Source of the DNA: Parelaphostrongylus tenuis
Lineage: Eukaryota > Nematoda > Chromadorea > Rhabditida > Metastrongylidae
Direction of reading: 5' to 3'
Length of the DNA: 64,000 nucleotides
NCBI GenBank assembly: GCA_019055375.1
Contig: JAHQIW010000750.1
Coordinates: 186,001-250,000, forward strand
Below the pieces are notes generated by a model. It was given only the letters and a program-made list of their open reading frames with translations. It was not told where the DNA came from and made no database searches. The position numbers were made by a program, and so were the translations under genes. Positions 54,801 through 64,000 of the stretch are shown one piece after another; position 1 is the stretch's first letter, and the number at the start of each line of letters is the position of its first letter.

Positions 54801-56087
54801 AGACACTTAACTTTTCAAATCGATTTAAAGATAATCTGATAACATAACTAGAGCCTATCGTGAGTGCTTATATAGTGCTAAGACACGTGTTCCGACCTTA
54901 CAGTCTCATCATGAGCACGGTGATTTACGATTCAGCCAAACTCTTGCAGAGGATATTCTCCCTACATATAAAGGAATCGATGCCGAGTTATTTCAGGTCA
55001 CCGCATGTCAGGTGAGAAAATCCTCGCTATTGCAGTGGCCAGCAGTTAAGCGCTCATGGTCGATAAAATCAATCTCATCTCTACATTGGTGTTTTCAGAT
55101 GATTTATGGCATGAAGGTATGACTCTTGTATAACCCGATACACGTGTTTCGTCCTTACAGAATCGTTAGTCGTGCAGAACTCGTCGCCTTTCAATCTTTT
55201 TAGTAGTCAGTTCTCTCTGGAGCTTTACTCTCCCTACAGAAGTTATCGAACACGAACGTTTTACACTCTATGTCAAGTGAAAAAACCACCGAACACAGAG
55301 TGTGTACACTCGGTTGCTCTTTGGCTGGTATTTTTATCATATTATACCTTTGTTCGAGTGTTTTATTAAGACCACGCTCAAATTTCGATAGATCCTTTCA
55401 CTATTATTTGATCGAAGGACGACGGGTTCTGCCCGACTGACGAGTCTGTAAGGACGAAACACGTGTATCGGGCTGTACAAAAGCCCTTACCAGACCACAT
55501 GACAAGTTGGCTCGAATAATAATGAAACTATCTATCATTATCTGATCGTGGTCATAATGAAACACTCGAAATTAAGGTGTTATCAGACGATATATTTTTT
55601 GAGCGAGGTCTCCATAAACAGTCGAATATAAAATATAAATTGTCAAAGTTCAGCAAATCTAACTACCTCAACAATGACGGCTATATTCTTCAGCACATTT
55701 CCTTTGTCGTCTTTAACCGTGATTGGACGACCTTCGTGAATTCGTTCGAGTGCTGCCGGACAATGAAGACGATATTTGTTCGCAAAAGCTTCGACGTCCG
55801 TGCCATGGACAACTCTCATAGCTACCTAAACAGGCCACGTTAGACCCATTACGCTTCAAGGTTATACGGAGGATAATTCGAATAGAACGTACTTTGTATT
55901 GATCCAAAAGTTTGAAGCATTCGCTCTTGTACTCCTCATTTGAGATGTAATCTCTGCTGTACATTTTCTCCAAACATTCAAGTGCATTGAGAACAGCGAA
56001 CAGTTCGCTCATATTCTCCATTTGTTCTCGTTCACTATGATTCTCATAGAGGCGAACTTCCCGCAGCAATGCTGGATTTGATGTCAT
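51853..56087 (-). CDS. vps-28: VPS-28, ESCRT-I subunit
   Basis: Four minus-strand exons: 56087-55893, 55825-55667, 54071-53926, 51979-51853, about 208 residues (human 221). The N-terminal core that binds TSG101/VPS37 is visible (EVRLYENHSEREQMENMSEL, DYISNEEYKSECFKLLDQYK), then CPAALERIHEGRPITVKDDKG, then the C-terminal four-helix domain (DELYPNLNELY, MSSLPEDFDGRAKVKAW, SASEEITDEEARQMIFELEG) ending in a short basic tail. ESCRT-I sorts ubiquitinated membrane cargo into multivesicular bodies, and the VPS28 C-terminal domain recruits ESCRT-II. The start ATG at 56087 follows 'ttttgcag aca', a likely trans-splice or exon acceptor. The two large introns hold foldback elements. Confidence 0.96.
52085..52475. 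repeat. Foldback element in vps-28 intron 3
   Basis: The left arm near 52110-52185 ('gaatacgataatacagcact', 'acacaatgactgacgtttta') and the right arm near 52400-52475 ('aaaccgtcggaacgtcagcc', 'attgcagtgctgtattattc') are reverse complements with few mismatches. A second, related element lies at 53595-53770. Confidence 0.65.
53595..53770. repeat. Short foldback element in vps-28 intron 3
   Basis: The arms 'gatacaatggctgacgttcc' near 53598 and 'gtcgaccattgtatcattg' near 53745 are inverted copies. The interior contains 'ctgtttttcaacgccgtgca' and 'gaacaacgaaacggctctga'. Same family as 52085-52475. Confidence 0.6.
54880..55525. repeat. Foldback elements (family H) in vps-28 intron 2
   Basis: Near 55130-55200 the arm 'acccgatacacgtgtttcgt' and 'ccttacagaatcgttagtcg' is inverted near 55430-55490 ('ctgacgagtctgtaaggacg', 'aaacacgtgtatcgggctgt'). 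A further half-copy begins near 54885 ('acacgtgttccgaccttaca'). Related to 17335-17705. Confidence 0.65.
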
Positions 56088-56377
56088 TGTCTGCAAAATG
56101 CTGCAAAGAATCTATAGCTATTCCCAGATAAAAACGCAAATATCAAACTGGACGAGCAAATATAGAGAATTGGTAGAAGAACGCGTTCCACCAGAAATTG
56201 CTAGCGTCACTCCACTACTTAACGGACTACTACTGAGCAGAACAGGTTGAATCTGACATGTCACAGCCTTGGCCATTTTGAACCCTCACTAATACATTCA
56301 AGAAGCAGAACAAGGCAATCTAAAGACGAAACATACGGAACTCAAACTTGGGTAATTAAACCATATTACCGAATTTA

Positions 56378-56690
56378 AAGAGCACGAGTAGCGTAGAGGT
56401 TAGAGATGCACTGGATAGCCACAAGGTCGATGATTCGACCTTGCGCTCCTGGTACACCAAGCCCATCCATCCCTCCGGGGTCTCCGGGACTAAATTGGTA
56501 CTGGACTAGTCGCAGACTCATTTGGGAGGATAAGCAGCACTGCCTCGATACAGCGGGAGGCCACCGAGAGTCATTGCAAAAGCCAAGTGTGCATTCGTCA
56601 CCTCCAACGAGGTTCAAATCGCAGACGAATGCATGGCGCATCCCTCAGGGATAGATCAACGCCGAGCGCTTCGTTATCCTTTTTATCTTC
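56378..56690 (+). repeat. Family B SINE upstream of vps-28
   Basis: Head 'agagcacgagtagcgtagag' with 'gatgattcgaccttgcgctc', body 'gggaggataagcagcactgc' and 'gagagtcattgcaaaagcc', and tail 'agggatagatcaacgccgag' then 'gcttcgttatcctttttatc'. It starts about 290 bases upstream of the vps-28 ATG. Confidence 0.8.
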
Positions 56691-56929
56691 TACTGAGTAA
56701 ATTTATGCTAATTGACAACCAAACAAGAACAAGTATCTATATAAGCACAGGTATTACAGTAAAAGATAATTCTTGGAACAATCCAGACAAGGAAGGAATC
56801 GGTATCACACTCGTCTAGAAGCTTCTCACTTCCCAGATAGAGATTTTGGAACGCCGCTCTCGCAATACTGCCCCACGATTTCACAGAAACTCAACGTCTA
56901 AGAATTTCTAGTGGTGTAAACTCTATTCG

Positions 56930-57290
56930 ATCTCACTCAGGACTTGAAACCGCGTTTCATCCATACGGGAAGCGCGTGCTATCACTGCACCACCGGAACC
57001 ACAGCCTTGCTACCACTCTTCCTTCGATATTATCGTAGCCCTCAGCAACCAATCTTTAACAGGTTCGGTAAAGTGAGCACTTAGGTTAGTTCATGTCGAA
57101 GAAAAAGTGGAAGCAAAGCGGTGTCCTCGGTAAAGTAATGGTATCACGCGCCTCAGTTTGGGTAAAAGTCATATCCAATTCCCACCTGGGAACGAACTTC
57201 TAGTCCCCAGGATGCCATTGTTAGACGCAGCACGCTGGGGGCTAAAGACGCAGAGCATTGGGTCCATGGTTCCGCAAGGATTAAGATTTA
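56930..57290. repeat. tRNA-like foldback element (family A) followed by a family D end
   Basis: 56930-57185 holds both tRNA-like arms (reverse: 'ggacttgaaaccgcgtttca'; forward: 'gtgtcctcggtaaagtaatg'), with the interior 'ctcagcaaccaatctttaac'. 57190-57290 holds a diverged family D element ('gctaaagacgcagagcattg', 'gtccatggttccgcaaggat'). Confidence 0.55.
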
Positions 57291-57732
57291 TACTTGTATA
57301 TTTGTAACTTTCTATAAAGCACTAAAATAAAGATTTTAAATAGAAAATCGACACTCTACTGGCACTTACCTTAGCATTACAAATAGCAATTTTGAGTTTT
57401 CTGTGTGAATACTTTCTTGCTGGGATGAATTCCTGTCAAGTCTCGACGTTCTTTGAGATCACTTAACAGCATTGCTAGAGTGTTCCCACCCACATCGATT
57501 AGGGGGAATGCGGAATTCCCAGACACGCCTGGCATCGACTTCTTAACTCGAGAAGAACCGGAGGTTTGGTGAGTCCCGGCATACGTAGGTATCGAACCAG
57601 AATCATGCTCTCACCAATGAACTTCCCACAACGACATTACTGCCACTATGCTACCACAGCCGTCTTAAACTTTCGCTCTTTGAGATATTTTCCTCATGAG
57701 AGTCTCTGACAACTGATCGTTCATTAAACCCG

Positions 57733-58032
57733 ATGATGTAGAGTGGTGTGCAAAAACGTTTGCGTTAGCCGAGAATTGAACCCAGATCTTACTCTTTCCG
57801 AATACTCTTAAACCCAATATCTCTCAACAAAAGTGGGTTCAATGTCGATAATGACTTCCCCGCCACACCGTAGACGGTTGGCTGTTGAAAGATAACGAGT
57901 TGCAGCGTAGAAAGAGTGGAGTGCAAAACGAGCGTCGGTGGTGCAACGGTTAGCATACGCTCCCGGAAAGAGTGAGATCTGGGTTCAAATTCCGGCTGAC
58001 GCAAACGTTTTCGCACACCACTCTACATCGTT
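57733..58032. repeat. Full-length tRNA-like foldback element (family A)
   Basis: The termini 'gatgtagagtggtgtgcaaa' and 'tttcgcacaccactctacat' are inverted. Left arm 'gcgttagccgagaattgaac'; right arm is the tRNA-like 'gcgtcggtggtgcaacggtt' with B box 'tctgggttcaaattccggct' and 'gacgc'. GCGTC/GACGC preserves part of the acceptor stem. The interior has 'cgtagacggttggctgttga'. Confidence 0.75.
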
Positions 58033-58234
58033 GGGATTATTGAAAACATCATAACACCGCAATAGGCGGTCAAATAAAAATGATTTCCAATTGATCGTCC
58101 ATTTCTAGGTTGTCTAAATTCCTTGATTTTTGTCCTTACTTTTCTTTGTATTTGATTGAACCCTGCCACAACAAATATAAAAAATGGCAAATAGAAAAAG
58201 AAGTTCTCTCCCATTGTCCGTCCCCAGCCCAAGT

Positions 58235-58880
58235 CCTCGACAAAAACGCATTTTTAGCTTTCTTTTGATCTTGATAGTCATTCGATAGCTTGAATCTCGT
58301 AAAATTTGTAGATGCACTTAATTCCTAGTGTAGCCTCTTTGGTGCGCTGTAACAGCAAAAATAAAAACTATGTTTTTCAACCAAACTTTCTTGCTGAACA
58401 AAGTTTTTCCATCGACTTTCACTAACCGTTCGATAGCTTAAACCTCGACGATTCCAATGATGTACGTGGTTTTTTCTCGGTGTGCTGTGACAATCCAAAG
58501 AAGATTGGATTCCTCAAATTTTGGCAGGGGGAAGAAGCGCGGCGGTTCAGTGAAACTGTCACGCGGCGCGAAACCTAACTTTCTCTTGGCTATTACAGCG
58601 CACTAAACAGTTCTTTTCAAAAACTAAATATGTCATTGGAATTGTCGAGATCTAAGCTATCAAACCGTTCCCAAGAGCCTGAAGAAAAAGCTTTGGTCAC
58701 TGAGAAATGCTCGAATGAGGTACACAATATTGATTTTGCTGCTACAGCGTAACAAAAGGACTATTCCAAAAATAAGGGACATTTTTGAATCCATCGAGAT
58801 TCAAGCTATCGATTACTGAAGTTTTCGAAAAAAATCTAGGGAACAAGTCTTTATTGAGGGCTGAAAATGGGGACAGATAA
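58235..58880. repeat. Cluster of family C repeat units
   Basis: Units with 'cgttcgatagcttaaacctc', 'gtgctgtgacaatccaaaga', 'gctattacagcgcactaaac' and 'gaaatgctcgaatgagg' show the clearest versions of the family in the window. Confidence 0.6.
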
Positions 58881-58994
58881 CGGAAATGATCCAAAAAAGA
58901 TTTAAAAACAAGGAGAACTAACTAAGCGCTTCACATGAAATTGTTTTTATTTAACCGCTTTTTCTACGGTGGTATGATATTATGAATATATACC

Positions 58995-59149
58995 CAGTGT
59001 TATAGAGTGATGTGCAAAACTTTAGCCCCAGGCGGGACTAGAACCCGCACCTCACTCTTTCCGGGAATCCGTGCTCTATCCGTTAAGAGTGAGGTGCGGG
59101 TTCTAGTCCCGCCTGGGGCTAAAGTTTTGCACATCACTCTATAACACTG
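58995..59149. repeat. Perfect 64-bp inverted repeat derived from a tRNA-like element (family A)
   Basis: Bases 58995-59058 and 59086-59149 are exact reverse complements by eye, separated by 27 bases. Each arm contains the tRNA-like T-arm 'gtgcgggttctagtcccgcc' on one strand and ends in the family terminus 'tttgcacatcactctataac'. As RNA or single-stranded DNA this folds into one long hairpin. Confidence 0.9.
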
Positions 59150-59344
59150 TGTATCTAAGCGCATCACAATTTGAATAAGAACGTCAACCAAAGACAGTAC
59201 GAACAACTCCTTGAAAACCATGGTTCAAAACGCTCCGAGCAGTGATTAAAGTCTCGCGAGATGAGGCATGTAATCGGCTAAATTGAATTTTCAGTGACAG
59301 AGAATTTAAGCGATATGATGCTCTCTTTAGATGACTGTTTATTT

Positions 59345-59498
59345 CGTTAACCCTTTAAGGGCAATGAGAGTCATTCTGCTTCTCACCGCGCGACGTCAAA
59401 TATCGCTCAGCTACTGTAATGGCGCCATTGCGTCTTGTGGAAAAGCGACGGCGCGACGCCGCCTGCTTACCACTGGTGGTCGTCAAAGGGTTAAAAAA
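59345..59498. repeat. MITE-like element with AACCCTTTAA ends
   Basis: Ends 'ttaaccctttaagggcaatg' and 'ggtcgtcaaagggttaaaaa' are inverted. The interior is GC-rich ('gaaaagcgacggcgcgacgc') and shares 'caccgcgcgacgtcaaatat' with the elements near 39840 and 40480. Confidence 0.65.
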
Positions 59499-59689
59499 GG
59501 AGGTAAACCAGGGTCTAGGCACGGACGAAAGACGAAAATGAAAGGGTGTCAAGTGACAAAGATAAGACGCATGAATTCATGCATGAAAATTGAAAATGAT
59601 ACGAATGATACAAAGTGATCAAACAAGCGACAAAATATGAATGAATAAGTGAAAGGTATTCTTTTAACTGTGAAAAAATATTTTTTAGA

Positions 59690-60080
59690 CACTTTGTTGA
59701 TCCGTCTTCACAGCGTTACTTTTTTTCCATGCGGATCCTAGTAATTCTAGCATCCGATCGTTTATTCGTCTTCTTCTTGAATTGCTTAGAATGCTGGTTG
59801 AGCGAGTCTCCCTGTTATCTCGAGGAAAGCCTGGCCGCGGCGTTCCATAGGGCGCTGGCCGTTGGGTTGGGGGTGAAGCTCGCGTCCACGTGCACCGCGA
59901 CGAGCATCACAACCACTCGGCCACAGCGCCCCCAATTACTTCCATACGTAAAAAATGATGAATAACATAAAACAAATAAATACAAAGTGATGTTTTTGTA
60001 CAGAGAATTCCACAAGAACGTCGCGATGTCAAAACCCCAGCATTTCCCCCTCAAAAATCTTCCCACTGCCACTAAGTTAC
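59690..60080 (+). repeat. Best copy of the dispersed 'WLS..C.L..S' repeat, with an open frame
   Basis: From an ATG at 59729 a 78-codon frame begins MRILVILASDRLFVFFLN (signal-peptide-like), then CWLSESPCYLEESLAAAFHR, and ends near TTRPQ. A DNA-level relative on the opposite strand at 38810-39022 keeps the same frame. It may be a small secreted-peptide gene or simply a repeat with chance coding. No splice or expression evidence. Confidence 0.4.
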
Positions 60081-60429
60081 GTGCTTAGAGCATATTTTTT
60101 CATACGACTAATTGTTGTTGTGTCCGTGATTTGAGACCGTAAAGTGTCGTATAAATGGGTCGTGGTTCTTCGTGACTTCACCAGTGGTGGTTCAGTCCCG
60201 TCCTGAGGCGACGGTGATCCCACCCAGCTTTCTCAGGGATTTTCACAGTTATGATTGAGTCAATCGTTTTCACGTTGATCTCCAAGTTAGCCATGCTGTA
60301 GAGACCATCGTCGTTTTTTCTTCGGCTCGTGGCTTAGTGAATTCCCGGTTTCACGAAGATATCATTCGTACAAATACCTCCCGCCTATTTTTTTCTCGCT
60401 GTAATTATAGAAAAGATAAACCCAAGAGA

Positions 60430-60962
60430 ACTGAGTGGGTGAGCAAAAATCCGTCCTCAGCGGGGAGTTGAACGCGCGTCTCACCATGCCAGGATGCGTG
60501 CTACCACTACCCACCGAGACCACAGCTTTCCTGCCACTCTTTCGTTGATATGAAGTATCGTAACTGTGTCAGCAACCCGCCTATAACGGGTCTTTATAGA
60601 TTATACATATCCAATAGCGGTCAGCTTAACAGAGCTTACTGCTAATGTGTATGTACTCGTCGACCAAATCCGTTAAAGATTGGTTATTAACAGCTACGAT
60701 AATTCGAATTGATGGGTGGTAACAAAGCGATTCATTCGTCATTGTCTTTAAAATAGTTATTGGTCACCAACCTATAGCAGGTTTGGTCGTGTAAGCAATA
60801 GCTATGTTAAATTTACTGACGAATGAGTGGTGGTGATACGGTGCTTCAGTGGTATAGTGGTAGCACACGTCCCAGGCATGGATGAAACGCGGGTTCGACT
60901 CCTGCCTGTGGTCGAATTTTTGCTCATCGCTCGATTCTCTCAGGTGTATTTGAAACATCATA
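60430..60962. repeat. Composite tRNA-like foldback element (family A)
   Basis: The reverse arm near 60450-60540 ('gtcctcagcggggagttgaa', 'gctaccactacccaccgaga') and the forward arm near 60835-60930 ('ggtgcttcagtggtatagtg', 'gaaacgcgggttcgactcct', 'gcctgtggtcgaatttttgc') are inverted. The interior repeats 'tttggtcgtgtaagca' and 'gttattaacagctacgataa' motifs more than once. Confidence 0.65.
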
Positions 60963-63380
60963 ACACTGCGAACAAACAGTAAGAACCGTAGAATTGTTGA
61001 GTAAAAGTAAAGATGTTCAAGTTTTTTTTTTTGTTCAAAAGTTCGTTAACAGCGCATTTATTCACGTGTTTTTTTATATGCAAAATATTTTATAAAATTG
61101 TTTTTATGGGACTTTTAAGATAAGACTTCTCTAACCGAAAAGACCATTTATTTCAAATTTGCTAATTTACAGTGTGAATTTTTATAATTTCAAGTGATAA
61201 TCCGGCGGTGCAATGTGTCGGGAGAGTAAGGTAGGTCAGTTAAAACTTTCTAGAACCTCCAACTTCAGCTCTTCCATAACGTTTTCGATAGGCGTTTGCA
61301 AAGTGAAGTCGACCATTATCGTGCAGGAAAATTGTAAAGTTCAAGCCGTTTTAGTTTTTCATTATGATTTTTGAAATGCAATAGACATGTTTGACAGACC
61401 ACTGACATGCGAGGCTCAAATAATGATTATCAGGCATATTGAATTGCAATAGTTTGATGTCCTCGGTATCTGATTCAATTGTCCACTTTCTCACGAACAT
61501 TTGGATATATGACCTGTCCATCTACTTGCATTGAGATCCAGCTTGCTCCAAGCTTCATCAACCCCCATAGCGACGGCAGTTGATGATCAATTGCACAACA
61601 CAACTTGCAAGAGGCGCGCGCGATTTTCGCCACTCAAATAGTGTTTTTCCTCTATCTGGAAGGTAACACCTCAGATTTCTGCGTTACTCTGATACTCCAT
61701 GATTTTCTCTACATGGTCATGTGTTTTTCGTGCACGTCTAACTTTTCTATGCGATAAGAACTGTCAATGCGAAACGTAATATTCTTTTCGATCCCACAAC
61801 GTTCTATGACGACTTTCCAAAAAAACCGATTGCAGATCGAAATTCTCGAGATTTGACCTCTCGAATGACTAGTAAAGATTGGTGAGCAGCCTTATACAAG
61901 CCCCAGTCGAGCAGATAAAGCAAGCGAGTGTGAAACAATTTCGTTTTCGCTGCTGCAGCGTAATAAGACGGCTTTTTCGAAATTCAAAGATATCATTGAA
62001 ATCGCAGAGATTCAAGCTTTCGAATGCTACCCAAGTGTCTAGGAAAAACGTTTTGTTCAGGGAGAAAGACCTTCAAACACTTGTGTACCACAAGTGGTAC
62101 ACGTCGACTCTTAGGGGCTAATCTTGTGCAAAGCTTCATTGACATCGTTCCCCTCTACGAACCATTTGAGCATGAGTAGCAAGCTAATTTGTTCCCACGA
62201 CGGCTCCTTCTTGAAGCAAGTGTAGGCAGGTTCTATAACAAAATGTTAGCAAGAAGATTTGTAATTGAACGATACCAAATTCAAGCAACTTCAATCCTTT
62301 TTTATTAATAAATCTGTAAAGTGGAGTTCCCGTAAATAGCGTTTTTCGGTCGTCATCTTTAAACTTTTCACATCTTATCTTTATTTCTTACCTCATATCC
62401 TTACTTTTACTATTACTGCAGCAAAAAACGGTGAAGCTACATTTGTACATCTAGTAAGTGCACTTCCGATTATGAAAATCGTCTTTTTTAAGTCCTAAAA
62501 GCATCTACATATCATCATGTACTGACAAATGGCGATGTGATTGATATCGTCATTGTTCATTTCGTCACAAATCTATCTCAAGAGGCCGTTTCCTGGTGCT
62601 GATCTGGAAGTATTGCTTATAACCGAAAGATGTACATCCTTAACGTCGACGCTTTTATAACGTCCTTGTTACTTATTGACTAGGTAGCTACCACGTAAGG
62701 AGACTATGTTCGTCGTACTGTAAATTCTTTCTCTGCGGTGGCCGTTTTTGGTTGACGGGCGGTTGGGACGGATGCGAAGAGTACATCGGAGTTCTTCTTA
62801 CTAAAAATGCTCTTAGGAATGTCTCTGCAATGATATTCCATCATTTGAAGACGACAAAGCCCCTTTAAAGTTTAAATTTACCAGGTGAGTGCGGGATTTT
62901 TCCTCGGGTTTGAGCCGGTTATTCGTAAGCCGTCCGAATAGCGCCAACACTTGTGTATCGTTTCCGCTTCACGCCGTGACAAAGGACTTAGCCTTGTAGT
63001 ACCGGTGGCCGACTGGCTAGTGATGCTCGGCACGGCTCGACGCGATGTGGTTCTCGCAGCCCCATCCTGGCTATCCTCGAGATTACAGGGACATATGCTC
63101 AACCATTACTTCACGGCCTTCATGAAGTGGGCGAATTCTTAATCAAGCGATCAATGCGAGGACACAGAATGAATACTTGAAATACGGGGACCCGTACAGT
63201 GAAAAAATTGTGATGTTGTTTCCCTATAGTGATCAACTCGAAGAGAAAGGTAGATCATTTGAGTCCACATCCATTGCTGTTTCCTTTTGTTAAGGAAATG
63301 TTGTGCCATCGTTTGATATTTTTTGAGACTCGGCTGTTTTTTCGTGAATTATTGCTCATTTTGATTTTATGCTTAGAGCT
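60963..63380. other. Intergenic DNA upstream of nfyc-1 without a recognised gene
   Basis: 61790-62070 holds family C units. 62130-62220 resembles 49840-49930 ('gagcatgagtagcaagc' and 'tacacgagtagcaagcg'). 62740-63150 holds a segment related to 47270-47490 and, on the minus strand, a 'C.L..S' repeat copy with an in-frame stop. I see nothing else. Confidence 0.4.
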
Positions 63381-63557
63381 ATGAGCAATGCGGAACAGTT
63401 GATGCCCGAGCAAAATACGATATCGTCATGCTACGTCACCACTTCGTCGTCAACAGTACAAAACCGCCAACAGAGATCTAACCCTCTATACGATGTGACG
63501 AAAGTGGTTCGAGATTTCTGGCCAAGTCAACTGCGAAAAATTGAACATATGACTGAG
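63381..63557 (+). CDS. nfyc-1: Probable NF-YC (CCAAT-binding histone-fold subunit), first coding exon, cut by the window edge
   Basis: The exon opens at ATG 63381 (an in-frame ATG lies at 63369) just after a 'tgcttag' acceptor. It runs 59 codons to a donor GAG/GTATAG. The N-terminal part is polar and Ser/Gln-rich. The end, VVRDFWPSQLRKIEHMTE, matches the segment (FWP..., then an amphipathic helix) that precedes the histone fold in NF-YC. The fold itself (LPLARIKKIMK) would be in the next exon, which I do not find before 64000. NF-YC pairs with NF-YB and, with NF-YA, binds CCAAT boxes in the nucleus. The identification rests on this short stretch. Confidence 0.68.
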
Positions 63558-63641
63558 GTATAGTCCGATTCATTAACTTGCGAAGCTTTAATCCGAAATT
63601 ATTTTATTTGACCGCCTATTGTAGTGTTATGATGTTTCTGT

Positions 63642-63842
63642 AAACCCAATAATGTAGAGTGATGTGCAAAAATGTTTGTGTCAGCCGGGATTTGAACCCA
63701 GATCTTACACTTTCCGGGAGCATGTGCTAAACCGGTGTGCAACGATATAGCACATGCTCCCGGAAAGAGTTAGATCTAGGTTCAAATCCCGGCTGACGCA
63801 AACGTTTTTGCACACCACTCTACATCATTGGGTTTACGAAGC
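63642..63842. repeat. tRNA-like foldback element (family A) in nfyc-1 intron 1
   Basis: Inverted arms of about 85 bases: 'gtgtcagccgggatttgaac' and 'actttccgggagcatgtgct' on the left against 'agcacatgctcccggaaaga' and 'gttcaaatcccggctgacgc' on the right. Termini 'aacccaataatgtagagtga' and 'ctctacatcattgggttt'. A loop of about 20 bases separates the arms. Confidence 0.8.
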
Positions 63843-64000
63843 TTCATTATCACATTAACGGCCTTGTGACCCGGAATAAGTTTCTACCCGTCCCCCTTCC
63901 CCAACAGTTTGCTTCTCTAAAATATGACGAGTCGACTTCGCAATGTCTCGGATCGAGCGCTATCCTGCAGAGGAAAGACACAGTCGTTTTGGATACTTTC
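63843..64000. other. Right edge, intron of nfyc-1
   Basis: No further NF-YC exon is seen in these last bases, so the histone fold must be encoded beyond the window. Confidence 0.4.

Overview
The window is eukaryotic nuclear DNA. Its genes are split by many introns with GT...TTTCAG borders, the smallest reliable ones about 54-76 nt. The encoded proteins, the apparent trans-splice acceptors just before several ATGs, and what I recall of C. elegans gene order all point to a nematode, probably a repeat-rich clade V (strongyle-type) parasite. Species was not determined. Exon borders were placed by eye from splice consensus, reading phase and remembered protein families, with no alignment run.

Layout: (1) 1766-5269 (+) is the C-terminal half of CDC27/APC3 (mat-1), a TPR subunit of the anaphase-promoting complex; its N-terminal half lies off the left edge or was not recognised. 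(2) 5270-20396 has no gene I can name and holds repeats, foldback elements and, at its right end, a GC-rich block followed by a long pyrimidine tract. (3) 20397-41385 (+) is agef-1, the BIG1/BIG2-type Sec7 Arf exchange factor, in 37 exons over 21 kb, with introns full of repeats. (4) 41564-42213 (+) carries unassigned coding-like segments. (5) 43003-46731 (+) is a TMEM161 multipass membrane protein gene. (6) 47759-51739 (+) is eipr-1, a WD40 protein. (7) 51853-56087 (-) is vps-28 of ESCRT-I, convergent with eipr-1 across 113 bp. (8) 56088-63380 is repeat-rich intergenic DNA. (9) 63381 to beyond the edge (+) is the first coding exon of a probable NF-YC (nfyc-1) gene.

AGEF-1, EIPR-1 and VPS-28 all act in Golgi/endosome membrane traffic, and the order TMEM161 - eipr-1 - vps-28 looks like old chromosome I synteny with C. 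elegans. They are not known to form one pathway.

The most distinctive non-genic content is a set of tRNA-derived repeats. One is a ~300-bp SINE-like family with a recognisable tRNA acceptor stem, A box and B box (at least 14 copies here). Another is a family of tRNA-like foldback elements, one of which is a perfect 64-bp inverted repeat. One SINE copy runs directly into an agef-1 3' splice site and appears to supply it. Anomalies inside genes include a decayed duplicate of agef-1 exon 2, an agef-1 intron that lacks a sensible AG acceptor, and a one-base frame break in TMEM161. I found no CRISPR array, no bacterial-type operon and no intact transposase gene.
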